A DNA stretch of 64,000 bases from Yersinia enterocolitica subsp. enterocolitica (GTDB lineage: Bacteria > Pseudomonadota > Gammaproteobacteria > Enterobacterales > Enterobacteriaceae). The translations under genes and the position numbers were made by a program. Numbering within the stretch: the first letter of the stretch is position 1; each line of letters opens with the position of its first letter. The notes beneath the pieces are model-generated. The model saw only the letters and a program-made list of their open reading frames with translations, searched no databases and was not told the DNA's origin. Of the stretch, positions 44,029-51,529 are shown in pieces. The DNA lies in the NCBI RefSeq assembly GCF_901472495.1, contig NZ_LR590469.1, positions 3,162,001-3,226,000 of the forward strand, written 5' to 3'.

Positions 44029-44991
44029 ATGCCAACAATCGATGATGTTTCCAAGTTAGCCAATGTTTCCAGAGCCACGGTATCGCGCGTTCTTACCGGA
44101 ACACGCGGCGTGCGCGACGAAAGTCGGGAAGCAGTATTACGTGCTGTCGAGCAACTCAATTATCGCCCGAGTTTTGCCGCCCAAAGTCTGGCCAGCCAGA
44201 CTTCCAGCTACGTTGGCATTGTACTACCGACTTGTGAAGCACAGCTTTCTGCCATTCTGTTGCCACAGTTGTCCCGTGCAATGAAAAACCTCAATAAAAC
44301 ACTTATTGTTCAGTATGTTAATGACGATGCTGAACAGCAAATGTTTATCGAGGAACTCCAACACCAATGTGTGGCTGTCGTCGTATTGGGGAAACTCAGC
44401 GCTAACGCGCCGCACAACGTCATTGCATTCGATCAGTTTGCTGTTACCGGAGCAGAAAGTCGCGGCTATGACTATGCGTTTGCGACAGAAAGCGCCTGCC
44501 GATACGTGATTGGTAAAGGCCATAGAAATATCGCGTTACTCATTGATAATGAAGATGATGATGCCAGCCTCCAGATGGTGGAGGGTTATCGTAATGTGCT
44601 GCAAAACTTCTCACTACCTTTTAACCGGCAGCTATTGTTAGCCGCAAAAAATAACGTTGAGCAAGCCTTACTGACTCTGATTAACAGCCTTACCCGTTAT
44701 TCAGTCATCATTGTAAAACGCGATAGCTATGCCGCTGAAGCTATGCGCCTGATGCGTGAATTTAACATTGTCGTACCACAGGAGGTTTCTTTGCTAAGTC
44801 TGGAAGACTCTCCACTAGCCTCACTGCTTTACCCGCCGCTAACTTGTATTTCTTATCCTACAGAACAGTTATTAGAAAATTGCCTGCAACGCATACGCAG
44901 CCTAATTGAACAGCATCCCATTTTTGTTCCTGAAGGGCATGCAGTGACCGGTAGGTTAATTGCCAGAGCCTCTGTTGCTGATATTTCTTGA
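44029..44991 (+). CDS. LacI-family transcription regulator of the mannan locus
   Basis: 320 residues. An N-terminal HTH (PTIDDVSKLANVSRATVSRVLTGTRGVRDESREAVLRAVEQLNYRPS) with hinge helix AQSLAS is followed by a periplasmic-binding-protein-like effector domain. It closes the plus-strand PTS-kinase cluster. The two palindromes at 39344 and 40878 have LacI-type symmetry and are its likely operators. The effector is inferred to be a mannose/mannobiose derivative. The ribosome site is weak, which fits low expression. Confidence 0.88.
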   Translation: MPTIDDVSKLANVSRATVSRVLTGTRGVRDESREAVLRAVEQLNYRPSFAAQSLASQTSSYVGIVLPTCEAQLSAILLPQLSRAMKNLNKTLIVQYVNDDAEQQMFIEELQHQCVAVVVLGKLSANAPHNVIAFDQFAVTGAESRGYDYAFATESACRYVIGKGHRNIALLIDNEDDDASLQMVEGYRNVLQNFSLPFNRQLLLAAKNNVEQALLTLINSLTRYSVIIVKRDSYAAEAMRLMREFNIVVPQEVSLLSLEDSPLASLLYPPLTCISYPTEQLLENCLQRIRSLIEQHPIFVPEGHAVTGRLIARASVADIS

Positions 44992-45024
44992 GACTGCTTA
45001 TTAAATCAAAACAGGCCCACAACA

Positions 45025-45498
45025 CTATAAATAACAGACCATATCCATACATCTCAGATTGGCTTGCGCCAACTGGGATGGATAAAAACTCTCGCCAATG
45101 AGTATAAATCCATTCCTTTCATAAAATACCGATGCATTAGGTGTTGCGGCCAGTGTTAACTTTGCAAAACCCCGCAGTTTTGCTTCTTGCTTGATGGCAG
45201 TCAAAATCAAAGACGCCATACCGCGGCCTTCAAATTCAGGTAATGTAAAAATAGCTTCGACGCTAGCGGATGAGAGATCTAAAAATCCAGTGGCAACAGC
45301 AAGCTGGCTAACTGGGTCATCAATAACAAAAAATGGATTACACGCCACTGCCTTAGGATATCCCTCGGGCATCTGGTTCGGTGTCCAAGCTATCAATATT
45401 TTTTCATCATACACATTTCGACACCCATGCCTTATGGCCTTATTCCTTACCAACCATAACTGACCTGCTTCATCAGGTGACGCCAACCTGACCTCCAT
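45025..45498 (-). CDS. GNAT-family N-acetyltransferase
   Basis: 157 residues. It carries the acetyl-CoA-binding loop FEGRGMASLILTAIKQEAK (RxxGxA form) and the following strand LTLAATPNASVFYERNGF, both typical of GNAT. The substrate is unknown. It is convergent with the LacI gene (34 nt apart). It marks the left neighbour of the decayed region and the island. Confidence 0.85.
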   Translation of the reverse strand: MEVRLASPDEAGQLWLVRNKAIRHGCRNVYDEKILIAWTPNQMPEGYPKAVACNPFFVIDDPVSQLAVATGFLDLSSASVEAIFTLPEFEGRGMASLILTAIKQEAKLRGFAKLTLAATPNASVFYERNGFILIGESFYPSQLAQANLRCMDMVCYL

Positions 45499-45547
45499 AC
45501 ATCCCCCTATTTTTATTCGACATAACAGCGGCAGGCCCCAAAATAAT

Positions 45548-45578
45548 AAAAGCCCCGACTACACTAGTCAGGGCTTTT
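45548..45578 (-). terminator. Bidirectional-looking terminator left of the island
   Basis: AAAAGCCCcGACT pairs with AGTCaGGGCTTTT with one mismatch pair. T-rich tails follow on both strands. It follows the gene remnant at 45599-45730 in the minus direction, which supports that remnant being a true former 3' end. Confidence 0.8.
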
Positions 45579-45598
45579 AAGGTACTACACATTTAAAA

Positions 45599-45730
45599 TT
45601 AAACATTAATCAACTTAATAACGTGATACTTATCTTGGTACTGTTTATAAAGATGTACATGTTTTACAGGAATATTTTCGTTTAGAACTAACTCTGCCCT
45701 CCAATATATTAACTGAATGGTAACATTCCC
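45599..45730 (-). pseudogene. C-terminal remnant of an unknown gene
   Basis: A minus-strand frame of about 43 codons ends in VKHVHLYKQYQDKYHVIKLINV and a TAA, directly before the terminator at 45548-45578. An in-frame stop lies upstream and there is no start codon with a ribosome site. The text looks like real protein, but I do not recognise the family. Confidence 0.35.
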
Positions 45731-46388
45731 AACTTATTACATTTAGCCATGCGTTTGATAAGACTGACTAAATTAGTACATCACCCTCGCGATATATACT
45801 CTTTGTTACGTGGCTTTACTTTCGTCGCGATATTCTCGATCTCATACTGAAGTACACAAATCGCGAACATTACTATTAACAACAAAGCCTTAACTCATCG
45901 CGTGTCGTCCACAAAATGCGATTATGAAGATTTACTGCATGACCTTAAAGCATCATCGCATGAGTAAATTATAAGTAAACTCATAACGAATCTCACATAA
46001 AAAAATATTTCGTGACCTTTATCGCATTATTTTAAATCTGCTACATGGACACCGGCTAAATAAAAAGTTCGCTACTAATTGCACCGGTGTTAAATTCCAA
46101 TCTACGTGTTCTACATCAGATGTCAATACTGTTTTTAAGCACATGTCTTTATTATCAGTACTATTGAAGATTTTATGGTGATTTATTGATTTAGATTAGT
46201 ATAAATCGCCCATAATCAAGGACTCAGGCATCAAGACAATTCACATATAGCCATACGAGAGAGTTAGTGAACTAATACCAGAACCCAATAAATGTAAATT
46301 CATGAGCTGAGTTATCGCCTAACGTTTTTCACGTCGGGGATAGGAACATCTGTGACTCTACCCGCTTTTAATTCATCATTACAGAAAA

Positions 46389-46423
46389 GCATCTCTAAAA
46401 TGACAGTATTTTTATGCCCCCAA
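46389..46423 (+). repeat. Left copy of a 35-bp direct repeat bounding the island
   Basis: It is identical over all 35 bases to 53857-53891 (starts GCATCTCTAAAATGACAG, ends TTATGCCCCCAA), in the same orientation, with different sequence on both sides. It is a candidate attachment site or recombination scar. Confidence 0.8.
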
Positions 46424-46458
46424 ATACTTTTGCTTGATGTCTAGGGAGCTGAATTGAA

Positions 46459-46484
46459 ACGGGCCACTGCTGATGCTGGCCCGT
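46459..46484 (-). terminator. Hairpin downstream of the AbiEii-type gene
   Basis: A perfect 8-bp stem ACGGGCCA / TGGCCCGT with a 10-nt loop. On the minus strand it is followed by TTCAATT. A weak terminator for the abiE pair is possible, although it is 150 nt from the stop. Confidence 0.4.
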
Positions 46485-46632
46485 AAGAGGATAACTTTCA
46501 GGTACATTTTTAAGGTATTTTTCGACACGCTATTACTTCATGTTGATACCATAACCATATGGCTGATGAATGTTTTTCTGAGTGTATTTCCAATTAATTC
46601 GTCTGATAGCCGCCTAGTGAACATCTATATAT

Positions 46633-47724
46633 TCACTTTTCAGCTAAGGCCCGGAGTAAGTGGTTAGCTACCTCGACAAAACTTGCCAACGCCTCTTCAT
46701 AGGAGTGTGGTTCCTGCGAATAAACCAGTGGGCTAAGCCTCGTTATGTATAAATGGTTCAACCATTTACCCTGCCCATCTTTAGTATTTTTTATGACATC
46801 AAGACTTTTACTCAGGACACTATACGGGTCATCAACGAATGCCTGAAATTGCTGTGAATATTCTTCCATATCAGTTTTTACTGAGTGCCCGAACATACTA
46901 GCAGCAGCATTAATCGCTTTGGGTTTTATTGTGTATATGCGCCATACATCATAAATATGCCGTACTAGCGCCTCATCAAATTCGGCTTGCTTCACGCCAG
47001 CACAATACATTGCAAATCGTCTTAGAAGAGATAAGACCTTTTCGGCAAGGGTTTCGGATATGTTGATACATTCGATATCAAAATCAGGGTAGCTTTTACC
47101 ATTTACTAATTGTTGATAAAGATAATTAATCTTTAACTTCTCAGTAGATAAATTAATGGGACGATTTATTAATTCTACTTTTATACAGCTACGCAGAGGG
47201 TTAGAAACACCGCTACTGAAATTCCCTTGATAGCTTAAATCAACATTATAATGACGGTGCCTATCATTAATTTCAGGGTTTTCACCTTCTTTATCAGTAA
47301 GGTAGAAACCTAGTTCTTCTAGCTTTGTTGTCAGTTTTTTATGAATATCTTTCAGTCTTGCTTTATCAGATGAGCATTCATTTTTTAATTTATAGGTGTT
47401 CGGAACCTCTGGAAGAATGACTTTTATATCAATATCTTCTGACATCCGACTAATCAAGTTATAAGCTTTCGATAAGCAAGTACCGCCAGCAAACACTAAT
47501 CGGACAGGAAGCTCTATATTTACTGGCTCAACAGGTAATTTTTTACTTCTAGGGTCAAATCCTTTTAACTGTGCCTCATGCACTACATTCAAGTTAGCTA
47601 ATACACGCAATGCATCTGTTACATGCACATCTTTTTCAGCGACAAATGCTGGCAGGCCATTTAGCAGGCCCGCAGCTTCCGCATCCTGAATATCAGCAAT
47701 TTGCTCATCCGTAAGTTTTTTCAT
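46633..47724 (-). CDS. abiEii: AbiEii/AbiGii-type nucleotidyltransferase toxin
   Basis: 363 residues. The nucleotidyltransferase core shows GGTCLSK at residues 80-86 and the metal-binding SEDIDI at 95-100, the AbiEii/MenT-like signature. In the family it transfers nucleotides to RNA acceptors and causes reversible growth arrest or phage abortive infection. It is coupled to the upstream antitoxin by a 20-nt overlap. AT-rich relative to the backbone, as for island cargo. The N-terminal extension of about 70 residues is longer than in the smallest AbiEii proteins. Confidence 0.85.
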   Translation of the reverse strand: MKKLTDEQIADIQDAEAAGLLNGLPAFVAEKDVHVTDALRVLANLNVVHEAQLKGFDPRSKKLPVEPVNIELPVRLVFAGGTCLSKAYNLISRMSEDIDIKVILPEVPNTYKLKNECSSDKARLKDIHKKLTTKLEELGFYLTDKEGENPEINDRHRHYNVDLSYQGNFSSGVSNPLRSCIKVELINRPINLSTEKLKINYLYQQLVNGKSYPDFDIECINISETLAEKVLSLLRRFAMYCAGVKQAEFDEALVRHIYDVWRIYTIKPKAINAAASMFGHSVKTDMEEYSQQFQAFVDDPYSVLSKSLDVIKNTKDGQGKWLNHLYITRLSPLVYSQEPHSYEEALASFVEVANHLLRALAEK

Positions 47725-48112
47725 ATTTTACATTTTTACCCGAAACAGTGATGTTTCTGGATATTTTCCTTCCTGGAGTTCTGACTTGGAGCTGCATTGG
47801 GATCTGTGTCGTTCTTCCCGCGTTATAATCCTCTAAGGCCTTGCCCTGAGTGACTTTCACGTTGAGTTTTTTGAATGTTTCTTCCACAACAGTTTCAAAT
47901 GGTGCGGCTACCGTCCTTTTCCCCGCAAATCGGTTAAATCGAGTTTTTGCATACACGCCAAGGCTAACCCGAATTAATACGCCCTCTTTAACGAGTTCAG
48001 ACAATGCCTTGCTAACTTGCGATTTGCTACCCAAGTGTTCCAGCTCCGAACGCAGTACAACAATACCTTTCCGGTTGGCGATGGAGCGCAACAGTTTTTG
48101 CTTCAAAATCAT
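47705..48112 (-). CDS. abiEi: AbiEi-type antitoxin/transcription regulator
   Basis: 135 residues. The N-terminal winged-helix part (LRSIANRKGIVVLRSELEHLGSKSQVSKALSELVKEGVLIRVSLGVYAKTRF) is typical of the DUF6088/AbiEi antitoxin group, and the C-terminal half is the shorter antitoxin domain. It should repress its own operon. A 22-bp near-perfect palindrome lies 47 nt upstream (48159-48180). AAGGAGG ribosome site. It overlaps abiEii by 20 nt. Confidence 0.8.
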   Translation of the reverse strand: MILKQKLLRSIANRKGIVVLRSELEHLGSKSQVSKALSELVKEGVLIRVSLGVYAKTRFNRFAGKRTVAAPFETVVEETFKKLNVKVTQGKALEDYNAGRTTQIPMQLQVRTPGRKISRNITVSGKNVKYEKTYG

Positions 48113-48158
48113 GATTGCCTCCTTTAAGAACTCATAGGTAAATTAATGCTTATTATAG

Positions 48159-48180
48159 ATTGTTTTTAATTTAAAACAAT
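48159..48180. promoter_or_regulatory. Palindrome upstream of the abiE pair, candidate AbiEi operator
   Basis: ATTGTTTTTAA faces TTTAAAACAAT, matching in 10 of 11 positions as an inverted repeat. AbiEi antitoxins bind inverted repeats in their own promoter (established for the S. agalactiae system). Confidence 0.5.
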
Positions 48181-48292
48181 GAGTTACTTTAAAAAATTAA
48201 AGTTATAAATGAGCATCTATATCTTGTTAACTATCAAGAGATTAGTATGTTAAGTGCTCAAATGAAGTGAGATGGAGTGATTCTTAATCTTT

Positions 48293-48314
48293 AAAGGCAT
48301 CTCACGATGCCTTT
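48293..48314. terminator. Hairpin with T-run between the abiE pair and the small phage gene
   Basis: A 9-bp stem AAAGGCATC / GATGCCTTT with a 4-nt loop and T5 on the plus strand. It lies 14 nt beyond the stop of the minus-strand gene at 48328. The plus-strand T-run has no plus-strand gene upstream, so it may act for the minus strand only weakly. Confidence 0.55.
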
Positions 48315-48327
48315 TTACATTTAGAGA

Positions 48328-48513
48328 TTATTCGGCCTCAAGAGGCTCGCTGGTGGCTTGATGATATGTTTGATGTAGCAGGTCTATTTGCTGCCATAGG
48401 ACGAGATTGAGTATTTCTTTTGCAGCGGGTTGATCAAGCACGACAACGGCGTAAATGAACGCACGGCAATGATCAATCAGGTCTTCCACTTCGCGGGGCG
48501 AGTTATCGTACAT
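48328..48513 (-). CDS. Small conserved-type protein of P4-like satellites
   Basis: 61 residues from the ATG at 48513, which has GGAGG 6 nt upstream. An open frame extends to 48642 without a better start. Text MYDNSPREVEDLIDHCRAFIYAVVVLDQPAAKEILNLV is of the kind found in small genes near the integrase/regulation end of P4-family islands. Function unknown. Its start overlaps the end of the 32-codon frame at 48503-48601. Confidence 0.6.
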   Translation of the reverse strand: MYDNSPREVEDLIDHCRAFIYAVVVLDQPAAKEILNLVLWQQIDLLHQTYHQATSEPLEAE

Positions 48514-48601
48514 GGCGCACCTCCGACCGGAGAGTGGCGGCCAGTGATGCTGGCAGGTGAAGAAAAACTGTGCGGCAAGGGGCTTTAGTCGTCGAATCCA
48601 T
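48503..48601 (-). CDS. Very short phage-type frame between Ash-like gene and 61-residue gene
   Basis: 32 codons (MDSTTKAPCRTVFLHLPASL...RHVR) with GAGAGG about 8 nt upstream. It ends in a TAA overlapping the next ATG by 11 nt. This arrangement suggests a translated leader. The other frame over the same bases reads LAAQFFFTCQHHWPPLSGRR, also phage-like, so which one is used is uncertain. Confidence 0.3.
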   Translation of the reverse strand: MDSTTKAPCRTVFLHLPASLAATLRSEVRHVR

Positions 48602-48613
48602 GATGACAACCTC

Positions 48614-48775
48614 TCAGTTGATGGCTTTAAAATCACCACCAAGAGACGCTAACCTCAAGAGGGTGGTGAGCTGAACGAGGTTAGCGTAACCGGTCAACAG
48701 AGAACCCGGCGCATCTTTCGATGCCCCCGTCCAGCCCACCATTGCTTTTTCACAGGTGTAACTGTACCCGCACAT
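48614..48775 (-). CDS. Ash-like small protein of P4-family elements
   Basis: 53 residues with an AGGCGG ribosome site 5 nt before the ATG. Text MCGYSYTCEKAMVGWTGASKDAPGS resembles the Ash family (P4 ash/epsilon region, used in prophage derepression). It lies 12 nt before the next short frame, so the minus-strand order is ash-like, short frame, 61-residue gene. The family call is from memory of the CEKAMVGWTG motif. Confidence 0.5.
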   Translation of the reverse strand: MCGYSYTCEKAMVGWTGASKDAPGSLLTGYANLVQLTTLLRLASLGGDFKAIN

Positions 48776-48992
48776 AGTAACCGCCTGTGCGGTCGTGCGC
48801 TCTATTGAATTCCGGGACGCTAATCACGGCAGCGGAATTTGCCGCTGCGGGGGCACTATATCCGGCCATTCTCTACTGTTCAATTAACCAGTGGTAAATT
48901 AGGACAAACATTTTTGTAGATGCGAGAGGGGCCGCATTTGTGGGGAAATTGATCATTGAGTTTTTGTTTCAGTAAAACAGCCACTTTATATT
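48776..48992. other. Spacer upstream of the Ash-like gene with G/C hairpins
   Basis: It holds two clear hairpins, ACCGC/GCGGT near 48780-48794 and GCAGCGG/CCGCTGC near 48831-48850. In P4-type elements this side carries the structured immunity (CI) RNA. That equivalence is a guess. Confidence 0.35.
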
Positions 48993-49208
48993 ATGTACAT
49001 TTGACTCATATTTTTCGACATACTCTCACCATATGTCGATTGTATCGACATGTATTCACAACATGTACATTTGCTCAATGATTTTAGACACGTAATCACT
49101 ATGTGTCGATTGCATCGACATGTTTTCATGTCATGTACATTTATTTAATATTTTTCGACATGTGACTTTGAAATTCGCAGATTTAGGTTTATAGTATTTT
49201 CATGTCGA
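48993..49208 (+). repeat. 70-bp tandem repeat array with TGTCGAT...ATCGACA palindromes upstream of fic
   Basis: ATGTACAT occurs at 48993, 49063 and 49133, exactly 70 bp apart. Within each of the two full units lies a 17-bp palindrome TGTCGAT-N3-ATCGACA (49034-49050 and 49104-49120). TCGACA half-sites or a degenerate form lie at 49015, 49085 and 49155. A last TGTCGA at 49203-49208 abuts the fic ribosome site. The array ends 14 nt before the fic start, so it is best read as a multi-site operator. Confidence 0.85.
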
Positions 49209-49222
49209 TAAAAGGATGAGGA

Positions 49223-50332
49223 ATGAACATGATATGGAACCCTACACAACCGTATAATGACCTGCCACGATTGCCGCCAAAACAAGAAATTGAGACTAAG
49301 CGTGTACTAAAAGCATGCGTTGAAGCGAGAACTGCACTTGAAGGATTAAAACGGGCGGGCGAGTTATTACCGAATCAGAACCTTCTCATTAATCTAATTC
49401 CTATTTTAGAAGCTAAAGATAGCTCTGAGATAGAAAATATTGTGACAACTACTGATAAGTTATTCCAGTATTCCAGTGAGGACAGTAATGCTGATCCTAT
49501 GACAAAGGAAGCATTAAGATATAGGACTGCACTTTATGAAGGTTATCAAGAATTAAAAGATAGGCCGCTATGTGTAAATACAGCATTAAAGGTTTGTAAT
49601 ACGATCAAAAACTCAAAAATGGAGATCAGGAAAATTCCAGGGACAGCATTAAAAAACCAAGCTACTGGTGAGACCATTTATACGCCCCCAGTTGGAGAGA
49701 GAAATATTATAGAATTACTTTCAGATTGGGAGAAATTTATCCATCAAGAGGATGATCTTGATCCTTTAGTTAAATTAGCAGTTATACATTATCAATTTGA
49801 AGCTATCCATCCGTTTTCTGATGGAAATGGTCGCACAGGGAGAGTCATTAATTTATTGTTTTTAATAGATAAAAATCTAATCACCTTACCTATTCTTTAT
49901 TTGAGTCGATACATTATTAAAAATAAAAATAGTTATTACTCCTTATTATTGAAAGTAACAAAAGATGGTGATTGGGAATCATGGATTTTATTTATACTGT
50001 CTGCGATTGAGAATACATCAAAATGGACGTTAGAAAAAATAAATGCAATTCGTGAACTAATGGAACATACGTCATCACATATGAAAAATGAAATTAACGA
50101 TATTTATAGCTATGAATTATTGCAGTGTATTTTCGAGCAACCCTACTGTAGAATACAAAATTTAGTGAGTAATGGGATCGCAAAAAGGCAGACAGCATCA
50201 AACTATTTAAAGAAGTTGTGTAAAATAAATATATTGCATGAAATTCACTCAGGAAAAGAAAAGCTCTTTGTCAATTATAATTTAATTAATTTAATGAGCG
50301 ATGATGAGAATAAATTCTCTCGCTATTTTTGA
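49223..50332 (+). CDS. Fic-domain AMPylase-type protein with N-terminal inhibitory helix
   Basis: 369 residues. A second ATG at 49229 fits the GAGGA ribosome site equally well. The Fic motif HPFSDGNGRTGR starts at His196, complete for adenylyl transfer. A class II inhibitory motif S67-x-x-x-E71-N72 (SSEIEN) lies in the N-terminal Fic_N domain. A winged-helix-like C-terminus (residues about 300-360: CRIQNLVSNGIAKRQTASNYLKKLCKINIL) suggests DNA binding, perhaps to the array just upstream. Proteins of this architecture modify targets such as gyrase/topo IV or autoregulate. AT-rich, flanked by phage genes. It is the only plus-strand gene of the island. Confidence 0.9.
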   Translation: MNMIWNPTQPYNDLPRLPPKQEIETKRVLKACVEARTALEGLKRAGELLPNQNLLINLIPILEAKDSSEIENIVTTTDKLFQYSSEDSNADPMTKEALRYRTALYEGYQELKDRPLCVNTALKVCNTIKNSKMEIRKIPGTALKNQATGETIYTPPVGERNIIELLSDWEKFIHQEDDLDPLVKLAVIHYQFEAIHPFSDGNGRTGRVINLLFLIDKNLITLPILYLSRYIIKNKNSYYSLLLKVTKDGDWESWILFILSAIENTSKWTLEKINAIRELMEHTSSHMKNEINDIYSYELLQCIFEQPYCRIQNLVSNGIAKRQTASNYLKKLCKINILHEIHSGKEKLFVNYNLINLMSDDENKFSRYF

Positions 50333-50676
50333 TTTTATGGATGCTATCCATGAATACCAATAGGATGGCATTAATATATAATTTATTTTAAATAACTTAC
50401 TATAAATTGAGTAGTAGCTTATTGAGGCTGATTCTATATTTCATCTATATGCAAAATTTACATAAATTCAATACATTTATATAACGTAACGGCCCCATCC
50501 CCCATCCCATTCCCCACTATTCACCCCCTTCACCAAGCAACAAGATCACCCCCACACCCCTTGCCCGCTCTGGCCTCAGCCTCTCTGAATACTCCCCCTC
50601 AGACTCTTCAGCAACTGTTCAGGTGTTCAGTTTTTAATACCTACCATCCACGAATTAATGAATACATATGAATACT
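50333..50676. other. Non-coding AT/C-rich spacer after fic
   Basis: About 340 nt with no supported gene. It includes a C-rich stretch (CCCCATCCCCCATCCC near 50492) and a CTGTTCAGGTGTTCAG repeat near 50607-50622. The latter shares ACTGAACAG-type half-sites with the terminator stem that follows. Confidence 0.45.
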
Positions 50677-50714
50677 GACTGAACAGTTATTGGTAAACTA
50701 TTCAGTCGGTTTTT
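50677..50714 (+). terminator. Terminator between fic and the AlpA-fusion gene
   Basis: Stem GACTGAacAGTT / AACTatTCAGTC (50677-50688, 50696-50707) with a 7-nt loop, then GG and a T5 run on the plus strand. It can end fic transcription. Its TTCAGTC arms echo the upstream CTGTTCAG repeats, so a regulatory role is possible too. Confidence 0.65.
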
Positions 50715-50780
50715 ATCTTTGTATTTCAATTAATTAAATCTATTTCTGAACACTCTGAATAAGCCAGAGGTGAGAAATAA

Positions 50781-51329
50781 TTAGTAGGGTGGCTCTCCCG
50801 GTTGCGAATGGTGGGGCAGTGCCAGGGCAGGGAGCCAGTCATTGGCGGTGTCGGATAAATCCATGTTGTAACGGAAGCCTTTGTCGGTCCTGGCTTTTTT
50901 GTATTCTGCGCCAAATTCTTTCATTACTTTGGGAAAGTCTTTGCCGAATTTGGTTAACGATAATGAATGCTGATGGCCGTAAGCCTCCATATAGGCCAGA
51001 TAAGCGTGATACAGATAAATACGCGGAGCGCGCGGGGAAATTGCCAGCGTTCCCATATACATACCGACCGCTTCGCCCAGCTCGACAATGTGGGCGCAGA
51101 AGCCATAAAGCGGATCGGCATCCCGCTTAACCCCCATAGCCTCCCGTGAATGTGCAATTTGCTGTTCAATCCAGTCATTCACCTCACTTTCAACAAAAGC
51201 GATGGCCCGCCCGCCTATTTTTATCGGTGGTGGGAATCGTTTTTGTTTTAAGAGTTTATAAATCCAAGGTCGGCTAAAACCGGTACGTTTTAATACTTCT
51301 GGCAATCGGATTAATGATGAATAGGTCAT
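50781..51329 (-). CDS. AlpA-family regulator fused to the C-terminal part of a P4-type primase
   Basis: 182 residues. Residues 1-65 are an AlpA/excisionase-like MerR-type HTH (IRLPEVLKRTGFSRPWIYKLLKQKRFPPPIKIGGRAIAFVESEVNDWI). Residues about 72-182 (LYGFCAHIVELGEAVGMYMG ... PRIYLYHAYLAYMEAYG ... LSLTKFGKDFPKVMKEFG ... DWLPAL) match the C-terminal domain of the P4 alpha primase-helicase. The primase and helicase core is missing. Either an in-frame deletion joined two genes, or this is a stable fusion. It is likely the regulator of int or island genes. Confidence 0.78.
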   Translation of the reverse strand: MTYSSLIRLPEVLKRTGFSRPWIYKLLKQKRFPPPIKIGGRAIAFVESEVNDWIEQQIAHSREAMGVKRDADPLYGFCAHIVELGEAVGMYMGTLAISPRAPRIYLYHAYLAYMEAYGHQHSLSLTKFGKDFPKVMKEFGAEYKKARTDKGFRYNMDLSDTANDWLPALALPHHSQPGEPPY

Positions 51330-51529
51330 TCCATGACCCCTGTTATCTCTCGGTGGCTACTGAATTAATTGAAACAAAATCAGGCCGTAATAGGGGGAAG
51401 TGACCAATAAATAAGAAGAACCTTTATTCCGCTGATTTTAGGTCAATCCGTAACGCGAATACGTTAGTTGGAAGCGAATACTGTGGTTGGAAACCCATAG
51501 CGGCGAGTTGGAAATAAATTTCCGCTCGT

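Larger units (their letters stand above)
45499..46632. other. 1.1-kb AT-rich decayed region at the left edge of the island
   Basis: There is no intact gene. It contains a terminator (45548-45578), a 43-codon gene remnant on the minus strand (45599-45730), the left copy of a 35-bp direct repeat (46389-46423) and a hairpin (46459-46484). The motif TCGCGA/ATCGCG and near-forms recur several times between 45788 and 46025 without a regular period. Confidence 0.6.

Noticed and set aside
45640..46030. TCGCGA/ATCGCG words as a regular array
   Set aside because: Spacing is irregular and flanks are unrelated. Could be chance in AT-rich DNA, so it is only mentioned in the finding on the decayed zone.
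48993..49160. Regular repeats considered as a CRISPR array
   Set aside because: Only about 2.4 units, a 70-bp period with the repeats partly palindromic and the rest also conserved, no unique spacers of constant size and no cas genes. An operator array fits better.
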